A stretch of 64,000 bases of DNA from assembly GCF_001610975.1 (NCBI RefSeq), contig NZ_CP013342.1, positions 1 through 64,000 on the forward strand, written 5' to 3'. The notes under the pieces were generated by a model. The model was not told the DNA's origin. It searched no databases and worked only from the letters and a program-made list of their open reading frames with translations. Each line of letters opens with the position of its first letter. Position 1 is the stretch's first letter. This document shows positions 36,801 to 44,401 of this stretch, piece after piece. This stretch comes from Sphingopyxis terrae subsp. terrae NBRC 15098 (GTDB lineage: Bacteria; Pseudomonadota; Alphaproteobacteria; Sphingomonadales; Sphingomonadaceae). The position numbers and the translations under genes were made by a program.

Positions 36801-37988
36801 GTGCGGATCGCGCTATTTACGGGAAATTACAATTATGTGCGCGAAGGCGCGAACCAGGCGCTCAACCGCCTTGTTGCGCATCTCGAGCAGCATGCGGGCG
36901 TCGCGGTACGGGTCTATTCCCCTGTCACCGACACGCCGGCGTTCGAACCGGCGGGCGACCTGGTCCCGGTGCCGTCGATCGCGCTGCCGGTGCGCAGCGA
37001 GTTTCGGCTCGCGCTCGGCCTGCCCCGCGCGACCCGCCGCGACCTGACGCGGTTCGCGCCCGACATCATCCATGTCGCGACCCCCGATATTCTCGGCACC
37101 CGCGCGCAGACCTTCGCCCTCGATCGCGGCACGCCGCTTGTCGTCAGCCTGCACACGCGGTTCGAAACCTACCTTGGCTATTACGGCCTCGACTGGCTGC
37201 GGCCGGTGGTCGACCGTCACATCCATCGTTTCTATCGCCGCGCCGATCATGTCCTCGCCCCAACTCCGGGCCTTGTCGACGAGATGCGCACGCTGCGCGG
37301 CGATGACCGGGTCAGCCTTTGGAGTCGCGGCGTCGATCGCGACCTTTTCTCGCCGTCGCATCGCAGCCTCGAATGGCGCCGCGCGCATGGAATCGCCGAC
37401 GACCGGATCGTCATCCTCTTCTTCGGCCGCCTGGTGCTGGAAAAGGGCGTCGAGGAATATGTCGCGATATTGCGCGAATTGCTGTCCAGCCACCCAGTCA
37501 CGCCGCTGGTGGTGGGCGCAGGACCGGCGACGGAGGCCTTTGCTGCGCTCCCCTCTGCGGTGCTGACCGGTCATCTTGATGGGCAGGAACTCGCCCACGC
37601 GGTTGCCAGCGCCGACATCATGCTCAACCCGAGCACGACCGAAGCCTTTGGCAATGTCGTGCTCGAGGCGATGGCGTCGGGCATGCCCGTGGTCAGCGCC
37701 GACGCGCCGAGCGCGAGCGCGCTGATCGTGGAGGGCGAAACGGGTCATCTATGCGCGCCCGGCGACCGCCGCGCCTATTCGGACGCGCTCGTTCGGCTCA
37801 TTGCGGACGGCGACGCGCGGCGCGCAATGGGCGCCGCCGCACGCGCAAGAAGCGCCGCCTTTTCCTGGCACGCCGCATCCGAAAGCGTCGCGCGCCTCTA
37901 TCGCACGATCCTCGCGCCGCCTCGGCAGGCCCGGCCGGACGGCGACGGCGTCAGCGCCATCCTTGCCCCCGCCCCTTCGCATCCCTAA
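36801..37988 (+). CDS. Glycosyltransferase family 4 (GT-B) protein
   Basis: A 395-residue GT-B glycosyltransferase. The N-terminal acceptor domain begins MRIALFTGNYNYVREGANQALN, with HTRFETYLGYYGLDWLRP, typical of the lipid-glycosylating GT4 group; the donor domain has VILFFGRLVLEKGVEEY, then PSTTEAFGNVVLEAMASGMPVVSADAPS with the EX7E motif. Relatives transfer sugars to diacylglycerol or phosphatidylinositol. It starts with GTG at 36801. Together with ferritin-like and GtrA genes it forms a putative glycolipid operon ending 9 bp before hrcA. Confidence 0.88.
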   Translation: MRIALFTGNYNYVREGANQALNRLVAHLEQHAGVAVRVYSPVTDTPAFEPAGDLVPVPSIALPVRSEFRLALGLPRATRRDLTRFAPDIIHVATPDILGTRAQTFALDRGTPLVVSLHTRFETYLGYYGLDWLRPVVDRHIHRFYRRADHVLAPTPGLVDEMRTLRGDDRVSLWSRGVDRDLFSPSHRSLEWRRAHGIADDRIVILFFGRLVLEKGVEEYVAILRELLSSHPVTPLVVGAGPATEAFAALPSAVLTGHLDGQELAHAVASADIMLNPSTTEAFGNVVLEAMASGMPVVSADAPSASALIVEGETGHLCAPGDRRAYSDALVRLIADGDARRAMGAAARARSAAFSWHAASESVARLYRTILAPPRQARPDGDGVSAILAPAPSHP

Positions 37989-37997
37989 ATCCATGCC

Positions 37998-39041
37998 ATG
38001 ACGACCCCGCCGATCACCGAATTGACGACGCGCGCGCGCGATGTGTTCCGGCTCGTCGTCGATGCCTATCTGGAAAATGGGCAGCCGGTCGGGTCGCGTA
38101 CGCTGTCGAAACTGGCGACGCTCAACCTGTCGCCCGCGTCGATCCGCAATGTCATGCAGGATCTTGAAGAACTCGGTCTGCTCGCGAGTCCGCACACCAG
38201 CGCCGGACGCCTGCCGACCGAACAGGGGCTGCGTCTGTTCGTCGACGGGATGATGCAGGTCGCCGAACCCTCGGCCGAGGATCGCGCGCAGATCGAGGCG
38301 AGCCTCGCCGAAGGCGGCCCGATCGAAAGCGCGCTGGCGCAGGCGACGGCCACGCTGTCCGGCCTCTCGGCCTGCGCCGGCCTTGTCCTCGTCCCCAAGC
38401 ATGAACGCGTGCTCAAGCAGGTCGCCTTCGTTCCGATGGCCGACCGTCAGGCTCTCGTCGTGCTCGTCGCGGGCGATGGATCGGTCGAAAACCGCGTCAT
38501 CGACCTGCCCGCCGGATTGGTGCCGTCGGCGCTGGTCGAAGCAGGCAATTATATCTCGGCCATGCTCGGGGGCCTGACGCTGGCCGAGGCAATGGCGCGG
38601 GTGCGGCGCGAGATAGAGGACGAACGGATCGCGATCGACCGCGCCGCCGCCGATCTGGTCGCGCGCGGGCTGGCCATCTGGTCGGTCGACGGCGCCGATC
38701 GGCCGGTACTGATCGTTCGCGGGCAGGCGAATCTGCTCGACGACAGCGCGGTCGGCGATCTCGACCGGGTGCGCCAGCTGCTCGACGAGCTCGAAACAAA
38801 GCAGGACATCGCCGGCCTGCTCGACAGCGCGCGCGAAGGCAGCGCGACGCGCATTTTCATCGGGTCGGAGAACAAGCTCTTTTCGCTGTCGGGATCGTCG
38901 GTTATCGCCGCGCCCTATCGCGGATCCGATGGACGGGTGGTCGGCGTCGTCGGGGTTATCGGCCCGACCCGCTTGAACTATGCGCGCATCGTTCCCATGG
39001 TGGATTTTACAGCACAATCGCTCTCAAGACTGATACGATAG
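37998..39041 (+). CDS. hrcA: Heat-inducible transcription repressor HrcA
   Basis: Winged-helix repressor that binds CIRCE elements and is stabilised by GroEL. It has 347 residues: the N-terminal wHTH with QPVGSRTLSKLATLNLSPASIRNVMQDLEELGLL and SAGRLPTEQGLRLFVDG, then a GAF-like core and VIGPTRLNYARIVPMVD at the C-terminus. It is followed by grpE after 4 bp, the conserved alphaproteobacterial order. I see no CIRCE repeat in the gap upstream of hrcA. Confidence 0.96.
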   Translation: MTTPPITELTTRARDVFRLVVDAYLENGQPVGSRTLSKLATLNLSPASIRNVMQDLEELGLLASPHTSAGRLPTEQGLRLFVDGMMQVAEPSAEDRAQIEASLAEGGPIESALAQATATLSGLSACAGLVLVPKHERVLKQVAFVPMADRQALVVLVAGDGSVENRVIDLPAGLVPSALVEAGNYISAMLGGLTLAEAMARVRREIEDERIAIDRAAADLVARGLAIWSVDGADRPVLIVRGQANLLDDSAVGDLDRVRQLLDELETKQDIAGLLDSAREGSATRIFIGSENKLFSLSGSSVIAAPYRGSDGRVVGVVGVIGPTRLNYARIVPMVDFTAQSLSRLIR

Positions 39042-39045
39042 GGTT

Positions 39046-39597
39046 ATGACGAACATCGAAAACGAAACGCCGGTCGAAGACGGCCAGGCCCCGGAAACCG
39101 AAGCGGCAGCGACTGCCGAGGCCCCCGCGCAGGACGAAGCGGGCAAGCTCGCCGAACAACTCGCCGCGGTGCAGCAGGATCTGCTCTACGCGCGCGCCGA
39201 AACGCAGAATGTGCGCCGCCGCGCCGAAAAGGAAGTCGCCGACGCGCACGCCTATGCCGCGACCAAATTCGCGCGCGATATCCTGTCGGTCGCCGACAAT
39301 CTCGGCCGAGCGCTCGCTTCGCTCAGCGAAGAACAGCGCGCCGACGAGGCGATCAAGCCGCTGCTCACGGGGCTCGAGGCGACCGAGCGCGAACTGATGA
39401 GCGTGTTCGAACGCCACGGCATAACGCGCATCGCCGCGATCGGCCTGCCGCTCGACCCGAACCAGCATCAGGCGATGCTCGAAATCCCCAGCGACAAGGA
39501 CGCCGGCACGATCGTGCAGGAAATGCAGGCTGGCTATATGATGAAGGACCGCCTGCTGCGCCCCGCGATGGTAGGGGTCGCGAAGAAGGCGGAATAA
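39046..39597 (+). CDS. grpE: Nucleotide exchange factor GrpE
   Basis: Cochaperone that releases ADP from DnaK. It has 183 residues: an acidic N-terminal region (EDGQAPETEAAATAEAPAQDE), a coiled-coil helix with RAETQNVRRRAEKEVADAHAYAA, and the C-terminal beta domain with the signature PNQHQAMLEIPS and GTIVQEMQAGYMMKDRLLRPAMVGVAK. It is cotranscribed with hrcA. The stop is followed by palindromic repeats. Confidence 0.97.
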   Translation: MTNIENETPVEDGQAPETEAAATAEAPAQDEAGKLAEQLAAVQQDLLYARAETQNVRRRAEKEVADAHAYAATKFARDILSVADNLGRALASLSEEQRADEAIKPLLTGLEATERELMSVFERHGITRIAAIGLPLDPNQHQAMLEIPSDKDAGTIVQEMQAGYMMKDRLLRPAMVGVAKKAE

Positions 39598-39621
39598 CCC
39601 CGCGTATAATTACAACCTGTT

Positions 39622-39701
39622 CCCCCGCAAAGGCGGGGGGTCCATCGCCGACCGTTTCAGATTTGCGCCGTCAGAAGATGGGTCCCCGCCTTCGCGGGGA
39701 C
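39622..39701. repeat. Pair of inverted palindromes, GTCCCCGC family
   Basis: Two hairpins: TCCCCCGC with GCGGGGGG and GTCCCCGC with GCGGGGAC, arranged so that the outer flanks GGTCCATC and GATGGGTCC are also inverted. They separate grpE from the convergent def gene and probably end both transcripts. Related to 24921-24940 and 61235-61315. Confidence 0.75.
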
Positions 39702-39722
39702 ACACTATCGCGACGCGGGCAC

Positions 39723-40256
39723 TCAGGCCGCTTTCCGCAGCTTCGCGAGCTTCTTCAGCACCATGTCGCGCTTCAATCGCGACAGATGGTCGATGAAGAG
39801 AATACCTTCCAGATGGTCATGCTCGTGCTGGATGCACGTCGCCATCAGGCCGGTCATGCGTTCCTGGTGGTGCTTGCCGTCCACGTCTTGCCAATCGACC
39901 GTGACTTCAGCGGGACGTGTTACATCGGCATATTGTTCGGGGACCGACAGGCAGCCTTCCTGATAGACGCTATGCTCTTCGCTCTCGTCTGAAAAGACGG
40001 GATTGATGAAGACGCGCGGCTCGCGGATCACCTTCTTGCCTTCCTCGTCTTCGGGATCGGGTTCCTGAAGATCGATGACGAGAATGCGCTTCGGCACCCC
40101 GACCTGAATCGCCGCCAGCCCGATGCCGGGCGCGTCATACATCGTCTCGAACATGTCGGCGACCAGCTGCTTCAGCTCGGCGTCGAACGTCTCGACGGGC
40201 TTCGAAATCACGCGCAACCGCGGATCGGGGGTCTCTATGATGGGTAGGATGGCCAT
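39723..40256 (-). CDS. def: Peptide deformylase
   Basis: Removes the formyl group from nascent proteins. The 177 residues carry motif 1 GIGLAAIQVG, motif 2 EGCLSVP with the metal-binding Cys, and motif 3 QHEHDHLEG with the catalytic Glu and two His, as the HExxH variant HEHDH. The start MAILPIIETPDPRLR is standard. The neighbouring fmt, on the other side of recR, does the reverse step of formylating Met-tRNA. Confidence 0.96.
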   Translation of the reverse strand: MAILPIIETPDPRLRVISKPVETFDAELKQLVADMFETMYDAPGIGLAAIQVGVPKRILVIDLQEPDPEDEEGKKVIREPRVFINPVFSDESEEHSVYQEGCLSVPEQYADVTRPAEVTVDWQDVDGKHHQERMTGLMATCIQHEHDHLEGILFIDHLSRLKRDMVLKKLAKLRKAA

Positions 40257-40287
40257 GGGTGCGAGGTATGGATTGACGGCGCTTCCG

Positions 40288-40884
40288 TCAAGAGACCGGT
40301 CGCCGCGCCCTCAGCGCCTGCGCCAGCGTTCCCTCGTCGAGATAATCGAGTTCGCCGCCCACCGGCAAACCATGCGCGAGCTGCGTCAGCCGCACCGGAT
40401 AGCCCTCCAGTCGCTCGGCGAGATAATGCGCCGTCGTCTGCCCCTCCAGCGTCGCGTTCATCGCGAGGACCACCTCGTCGATGCCGCCCGCCGCGACGCG
40501 CGCAACGAGCGCGTCGATGCTCAGATCCTGCGGCCGCACGCCTTCCAGCGCCGACAGGCGGCCACCCAGCACATGATATTTGCCGGGAAACAGCCGCGAC
40601 TTGTCGAGCGCCCACAGGTCCGACACTTCCTCGACCACGCACAGGCTGCGCGGGTCGCGGCGCGGATCGGCGCAGATCGCGCAGGGGTCGCTGGTATCGA
40701 CATTGCCGCAGATACCGCACGTCACCAGCCGCTCGGACACCGTCTGGAGCGCCGCGAGCAAGGGCGCGAAACTGCTCTCGCGCTTTTTCATCAGATGCAG
40801 CACCGCGCGCCGCGCCGACCGCGGGCCAAGGCCCGGGAGCCGGGCGAGTTGCTGGACGAGGGCTTCGATTTCGGTGGACGCCAT
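40288..40884 (-). CDS. recR: Recombination mediator RecR
   Basis: RecR joins RecO and RecF in loading RecA on gaps. The 198-residue protein starts [32 protein letters not shown] (helix-hairpin-helix), followed by a C4 zinc finger [16 protein letters not shown], then a Toprim domain with [27 protein letters not shown] and [21 protein letters not shown] 40884 matches family starts; an open frame extends upstream without homology. The gap to fmt holds a repeat fragment. Confidence 0.96.
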   Translation of the reverse strand: MASTEIEALVQQLARLPGLGPRSARRAVLHLMKKRESSFAPLLAALQTVSERLVTCGICGNVDTSDPCAICADPRRDPRSLCVVEEVSDLWALDKSRLFPGKYHVLGGRLSALEGVRPQDLSIDALVARVAAGGIDEVVLAMNATLEGQTTAHYLAERLEGYPVRLTQLAHGLPVGGELDYLDEGTLAQALRARRPVS

Positions 40885-40924
40885 GGGTAGGGTGGTAATG
40901 ACCCACAGCGTGGCCCGCAACATT

Positions 40925-40960
40925 CGTCATTGTGAGCGCAGCGACGAAGCAATCTCCAGC
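40925..40960. repeat. Half copy of the CGTCATTGxGAGCG palindromic repeat
   Basis: CGTCATTGTGAGCGCAGCGACGAAGCAATCTCCAG resembles one arm of the element at 54761-54845. It lies between recR and fmt. Only one arm is present. Confidence 0.55.
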
Positions 40961-41005
40961 CATCGACCTTGCACAACATCGCATCCTCCGCCAAAGGCGC
41001 TGCCC

Positions 41006-41926
41006 ATGCGCATTGCCTTCATGGGAACGCCGCCCTTTGCGGTGCCGACGCTCGCCGCGCTCCACGCGGCGGGGCATGAGATCGTGGCGGTTTACACCCA
41101 GCCGCCACGCCCGGCGCAGCGCGGCAAGAAACTACAGCAGAGCGCGGTGCATCTCTGGGCGGAGGCGCACGGCCTGCCCGTCCGCACGCCGAAGAGCCTG
41201 CGGACCGAAGAAGCGCAGGGCGAATTCGCCGCCCTCGACCTCGATGTCGCGGTGGTCGCCGCCTACGGCCTCATTCTGCCGCAGGCGATCCTCGACGCGC
41301 CGCGCGAAGGTTGCCTCAACGTCCATGGCTCGATCCTGCCGCGCTGGCGCGGCGCGGCACCGGTACAGCGCGCGATTCTGGCGGGCGATAGCGAAACGGG
41401 CGTCACCATCATGCAGATGGATGCGGGGCTCGACACCGGCGGCATGCGCCTGATCGGCCGCACGACGGTTGCGGGCAAGACCGCGGGCGAACTGACCGAC
41501 GAACTCGCCGCAATGGGCGCGGCGCTGATGGTCGAGGTGCTGGCCGACCTGTCCGCCTGTCCGCCCGCGCCGCAGCCGGATGACGGCGCCACCTATGCCG
41601 CCAAGATCGACAAGAGCGAGGCGCGGCTCGATTTTCTGGTCAGCGCGACCCAGGCCGAACGCCAGATACGGGCGTTCAACCCGGCACCCGGCGCCTTTTT
41701 CGAGCTGGAGGGCGAGCGGTACAAGATTCTAGCGGCCGATGTCGTGCATCCCGCCGACACCGTCGCCGGAGCCGCGCCCGGCGTCACGCTCGACGATGCG
41801 CTGACCATCGCCTGCAACCCCGGCGCGATCCGCGCCACCCGTGTGCAGCGCGCGGGCAAGCCGGCAATGGATGCGGCCGAACTGCTGCGTGGTCGACCGA
41901 TAGCTGCGGGAACGCGCCTGGCATGA
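41006..41926 (+). CDS. fmt: Methionyl-tRNA formyltransferase
   Basis: Formylates initiator Met-tRNA using 10-formyl-THF. It has 306 residues from ATG 41006 ([23 protein letters not shown]); the frame extends upstream over the recR gene but is not homologous. Typical segments are [36 protein letters not shown] (the SLLP loop, here SILP), and [12 protein letters not shown], then an OB-fold C-terminal domain. The stop overlaps the truA start as ATGA. Confidence 0.97.
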   Translation: MRIAFMGTPPFAVPTLAALHAAGHEIVAVYTQPPRPAQRGKKLQQSAVHLWAEAHGLPVRTPKSLRTEEAQGEFAALDLDVAVVAAYGLILPQAILDAPREGCLNVHGSILPRWRGAAPVQRAILAGDSETGVTIMQMDAGLDTGGMRLIGRTTVAGKTAGELTDELAAMGAALMVEVLADLSACPPAPQPDDGATYAAKIDKSEARLDFLVSATQAERQIRAFNPAPGAFFELEGERYKILAADVVHPADTVAGAAPGVTLDDALTIACNPGAIRATRVQRAGKPAMDAAELLRGRPIAAGTRLA

Positions 41927-42663
41927 CCCGCTTCGCCCTCACCATCGAATATGACGGCCGCCCGTTCATGGGCTGGCAGCGCCAGTCGCATGGCCCCAGC
42001 GTTCAGCAGGCGATCGAGGAAGCCGTCACCCGCATCACCGCCGAAACGGCCCCCGTTCACGGCGCCGGGCGCACCGACGCCGGGGTCCATGCGATCGCGA
42101 TGCGCGCGCATGTCGACATCGAAAAGGCCATCCAGCCCTTTCGCCTGATGGAAGCGCTAAACGCCCAGCTTCGCCCCGCGCCGGTGGCCATCCTTGCGTG
42201 CGAGACGGTCGCCGACGACTGGCACGCGCGCTTTTCGTGCCTCGGCCGCGCCTATGAATATCGCATCGTCAACCGCCGCGCGCCGCTGACCTGGGACAAG
42301 GGGCTCGCCTGGCAATTTGCCAAGCCGCTCGACGCCGAAGCGATGCACGACGCGGCGCAGGCGCTGGTGGGGCGGCACGATTTCACCACCTTCCGCTCGG
42401 TGCATTGCCAGGCCGAAAGCGCTGTGAAGACGCTCGACCGCCTGTCGGTCAGCCGCCATGGCGACGAGATCGTCATCGAAGCCGCGGCGCGCAGCTTTCT
42501 GCATCATCAGGTTCGATCGATGGTCGGCTGCCTCACCCTCGTCGGCGAAGGCAAATGGTCGGCGCGCGACCTGAAAGCCGCGCTCGACGCCGCCGACCGG
42601 CAGGCTCTCGGCCTCAACGCACCGCCCGACGGCCTCTATTTCATCGAAGCAAGATATCCCTGA
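41923..42663 (+). CDS. truA: tRNA pseudouridine(38-40) synthase
   Basis: Isomerises uridines 38-40 in the anticodon stem of tRNA. The 246 residues have the catalytic motif [11 protein letters not shown] (Asp active), [15 protein letters not shown], the [12 protein letters not shown] strand, and [15 protein letters not shown]. It overlaps fmt by four bases, ATGA, and is coupled to it. It is followed by a bidirectional terminator shared with carD. Confidence 0.97.
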   Translation: MTRFALTIEYDGRPFMGWQRQSHGPSVQQAIEEAVTRITAETAPVHGAGRTDAGVHAIAMRAHVDIEKAIQPFRLMEALNAQLRPAPVAILACETVADDWHARFSCLGRAYEYRIVNRRAPLTWDKGLAWQFAKPLDAEAMHDAAQALVGRHDFTTFRSVHCQAESAVKTLDRLSVSRHGDEIVIEAAARSFLHHQVRSMVGCLTLVGEGKWSARDLKAALDAADRQALGLNAPPDGLYFIEARYP

Positions 42664-42674
42664 CCCACGAAAAA

Positions 42675-42696
42675 GGGCGGCCCTTGCGGACCGCCC
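42675..42696. terminator. Bidirectional terminator between truA and carD
   Basis: Stem GGGCGG (42675-42680) and CCGCCC (42691-42696) with a 10-base loop. On the minus strand TTTTT follows, ending carD; on the plus strand TCTT follows, ending truA. Confidence 0.75.
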
Positions 42697-42719
42697 TCTT
42701 CACGTCTCTGCAGAAAGGC

Positions 42720-43250
42720 TCAGAGCGCCTTTTCGGCGTAATAAAGCGGCGCATGTTCGTTGAGGATCTGAAGAATCTTCGCCTGCGCGGTCTTTTCGTC
42801 GCTTTCTTCCATCGCGGCGAGTTCGCGCGCGAGGCGGCTCGACGCCGCTTCGAAGATCTGACGTTCCGAATAGCTCTGTTCTGGCTGATCGTCGGCGCGG
42901 AACAGGTCGCGGGTCACTTCGGCGATCGACACGAGATCGCCCGAGTTGATCTTCGCTTCATATTCCTGGGCGCGGCGCGACCACATGGTGCGCTTCACCT
43001 TCGGCTTCGTGGTCAGGACCTGAAGCGCTTCCTTCAGCGTCTTGTCCGACGACAGCTTGCGCATCCCCACGCCCTCGGCCTTGTTGGTCGGGACGCGCAG
43101 GGTCATTTTCTCCTTTTCGAAGCGCAGGACATAAAGTTCGAGCTGCATGCCGGCGATTTCCGACTTCTGCAGTTCAATGACGCGCCCCACGCCATGTTTG
43201 GGATAAACGACATAGTCACCGACTTCAAAGACGAGCGTGTTTGCGGACAT
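42720..43250 (-). CDS. CarD-family transcriptional regulator
   Basis: RNA-polymerase-binding regulator of 176 residues. The N-terminal RID domain (VFEVGDYVVYPKHGVGRVIELQKSEIAG) resembles the Mfd RNAP-interacting module, and the C-terminal helical domain has the WSRRAQEYEAKINSGDLVSIAEVTRDL stretch. Relatives stabilise open complexes at stress-related and rRNA promoters. ATG 43250 is preceded by AGGAA. The long upstream region may carry its regulatory sites. Confidence 0.93.
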   Translation of the reverse strand: MSANTLVFEVGDYVVYPKHGVGRVIELQKSEIAGMQLELYVLRFEKEKMTLRVPTNKAEGVGMRKLSSDKTLKEALQVLTTKPKVKRTMWSRRAQEYEAKINSGDLVSIAEVTRDLFRADDQPEQSYSERQIFEAASSRLARELAAMEESDEKTAQAKILQILNEHAPLYYAEKAL

Positions 43251-43562
43251 GCAGGTTCCTTTCATTTGCCCCGTCGGGACCGGAAAAGCGCGAAAAGGCC
43301 GGGTACGTCCGCCCTCGTCGGAGGGGGATCGAAGCAAGGCGGTCGGCGCTAGCCAGTCAAAGTGACAAGGGATATGGCTCCATCAGGACGCCGCAGGGTG
43401 CCTTTCCGGCGATGGAAAGAGGCAAGCTGTCGACGCGTTGATATTTATTATATCAGATTCGCAACAAAATTGCCACCCCGCACGGAAATCCGCGGGTCGG
43501 CGGCTTGACGCCCCTCAAAACGCGTTTCACCTTGAGACGGAAACACAGATGGGGATGCCAAG
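43251..43562. promoter_or_regulatory. 312-bp divergent intergenic region with a perfect palindrome
   Basis: No gene is visible between carD and the SDR gene. A perfect inverted repeat TGATAT-TTATT-ATATCA lies at 43439-43455, in an AT-rich stretch, and may be an operator or the promoter core of carD or of the SDR gene. The rest up to 43430 is GC-rich like coding DNA but has no credible start. Confidence 0.55.
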
Positions 43563-44384
43563 ATGAAAGATCAAATTTGGTGGGTTACAGGGGCTTCGTC
43601 GGGTATCGGCGCGGCGCTGGCGCGCGGCCTTGCGGCGCGCGGCGCGCGGCTGATTCTGTCGGGTCGCAACGTCGCCGCGCTCGAAGCGGTGGCAAAGGAT
43701 TGCGGCGCGGGCACGATGATCCTGCCCTTCGAGGCGACCGACTATGACGCGATTCCCGGGCTTGTCGAACAGGCCTGGGCCTGGGGCGGCCGCATCGACG
43801 GTCTCGTCAACAATGCCGGTATTTCGCAGCGCAGCCTGGCGGTCGAAACCGATTTTGCGGTCTATCAAAAGATCATCGCGGTCGACCTGCTTGCGCCGAT
43901 TGCCCTCACCCAGGCGCTGCTTCCGCGCATGATCGCGGCCGGCGGCGGTCAGATCATCGCCATATCGAGCGTCGCGGGGGTTGCCGGCGTGCCGCTGCGC
44001 AGCGCCTATTCGGCGGCCAAGCACGGCATCATCGGCTATCATGACAGCGTCCGCGCCGAAAATGAGCATCTGGGGCTGAAGGTGCTGGTGGTCGAGCCCG
44101 GATCGGTGCGCACCAACGTCAGCCGCAACGCGCTCAACGCCGACGGCAGCGTCCGCGGCGCGAGCGATGCGGCAATCGACAACGGCCTGTCGCCCGACGA
44201 TGCTGCGGCACAGATGCTCGCCGCAGTCGATGCCGGAACGCGCGAACTGGTGGTCGCCGAAGGCGCCGAAGCCGCCATCGCCGCCCTTCGTCGCAGCGAC
44301 CCGAACGCGCTGTTCGACCGAATGAACGCTATGGTGCAGGCGGGCTATGCCAAGCAGATGGAGGCTACAGTCCGCGCCGACTGA
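43563..44384 (+). CDS. Short-chain dehydrogenase/reductase
   Basis: A classical SDR oxidoreductase of 273 residues with Rossmann motif TGASSGIGAALARG near the N-terminus (NAD(P) binding), NNAGIS, and the catalytic Tyr-x-x-x-Lys in AYSAAKHG preceded by Ser in ISSVAG. The substrate is unknown; the N-terminal sequence MKDQIWWVTGASSG resembles DHRS7-like SDRs. It starts about 108 bases after the palindrome and converges on the S9 peptidase with a short gap. Confidence 0.88.
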   Translation: MKDQIWWVTGASSGIGAALARGLAARGARLILSGRNVAALEAVAKDCGAGTMILPFEATDYDAIPGLVEQAWAWGGRIDGLVNNAGISQRSLAVETDFAVYQKIIAVDLLAPIALTQALLPRMIAAGGGQIIAISSVAGVAGVPLRSAYSAAKHGIIGYHDSVRAENEHLGLKVLVVEPGSVRTNVSRNALNADGSVRGASDAAIDNGLSPDDAAAQMLAAVDAGTRELVVAEGAEAAIAALRRSDPNALFDRMNAMVQAGYAKQMEATVRAD

Positions 44385-44401
44385 ACTCGGTCTCGGCCTT
44401 C

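Noticed and set aside
37989..37997. CIRCE element upstream of hrcA
   Set aside because: The gap to the glycosyltransferase is 9 bp and no TTAGCACTC-N9-GAGTGCTAA-like repeat is seen nearby.
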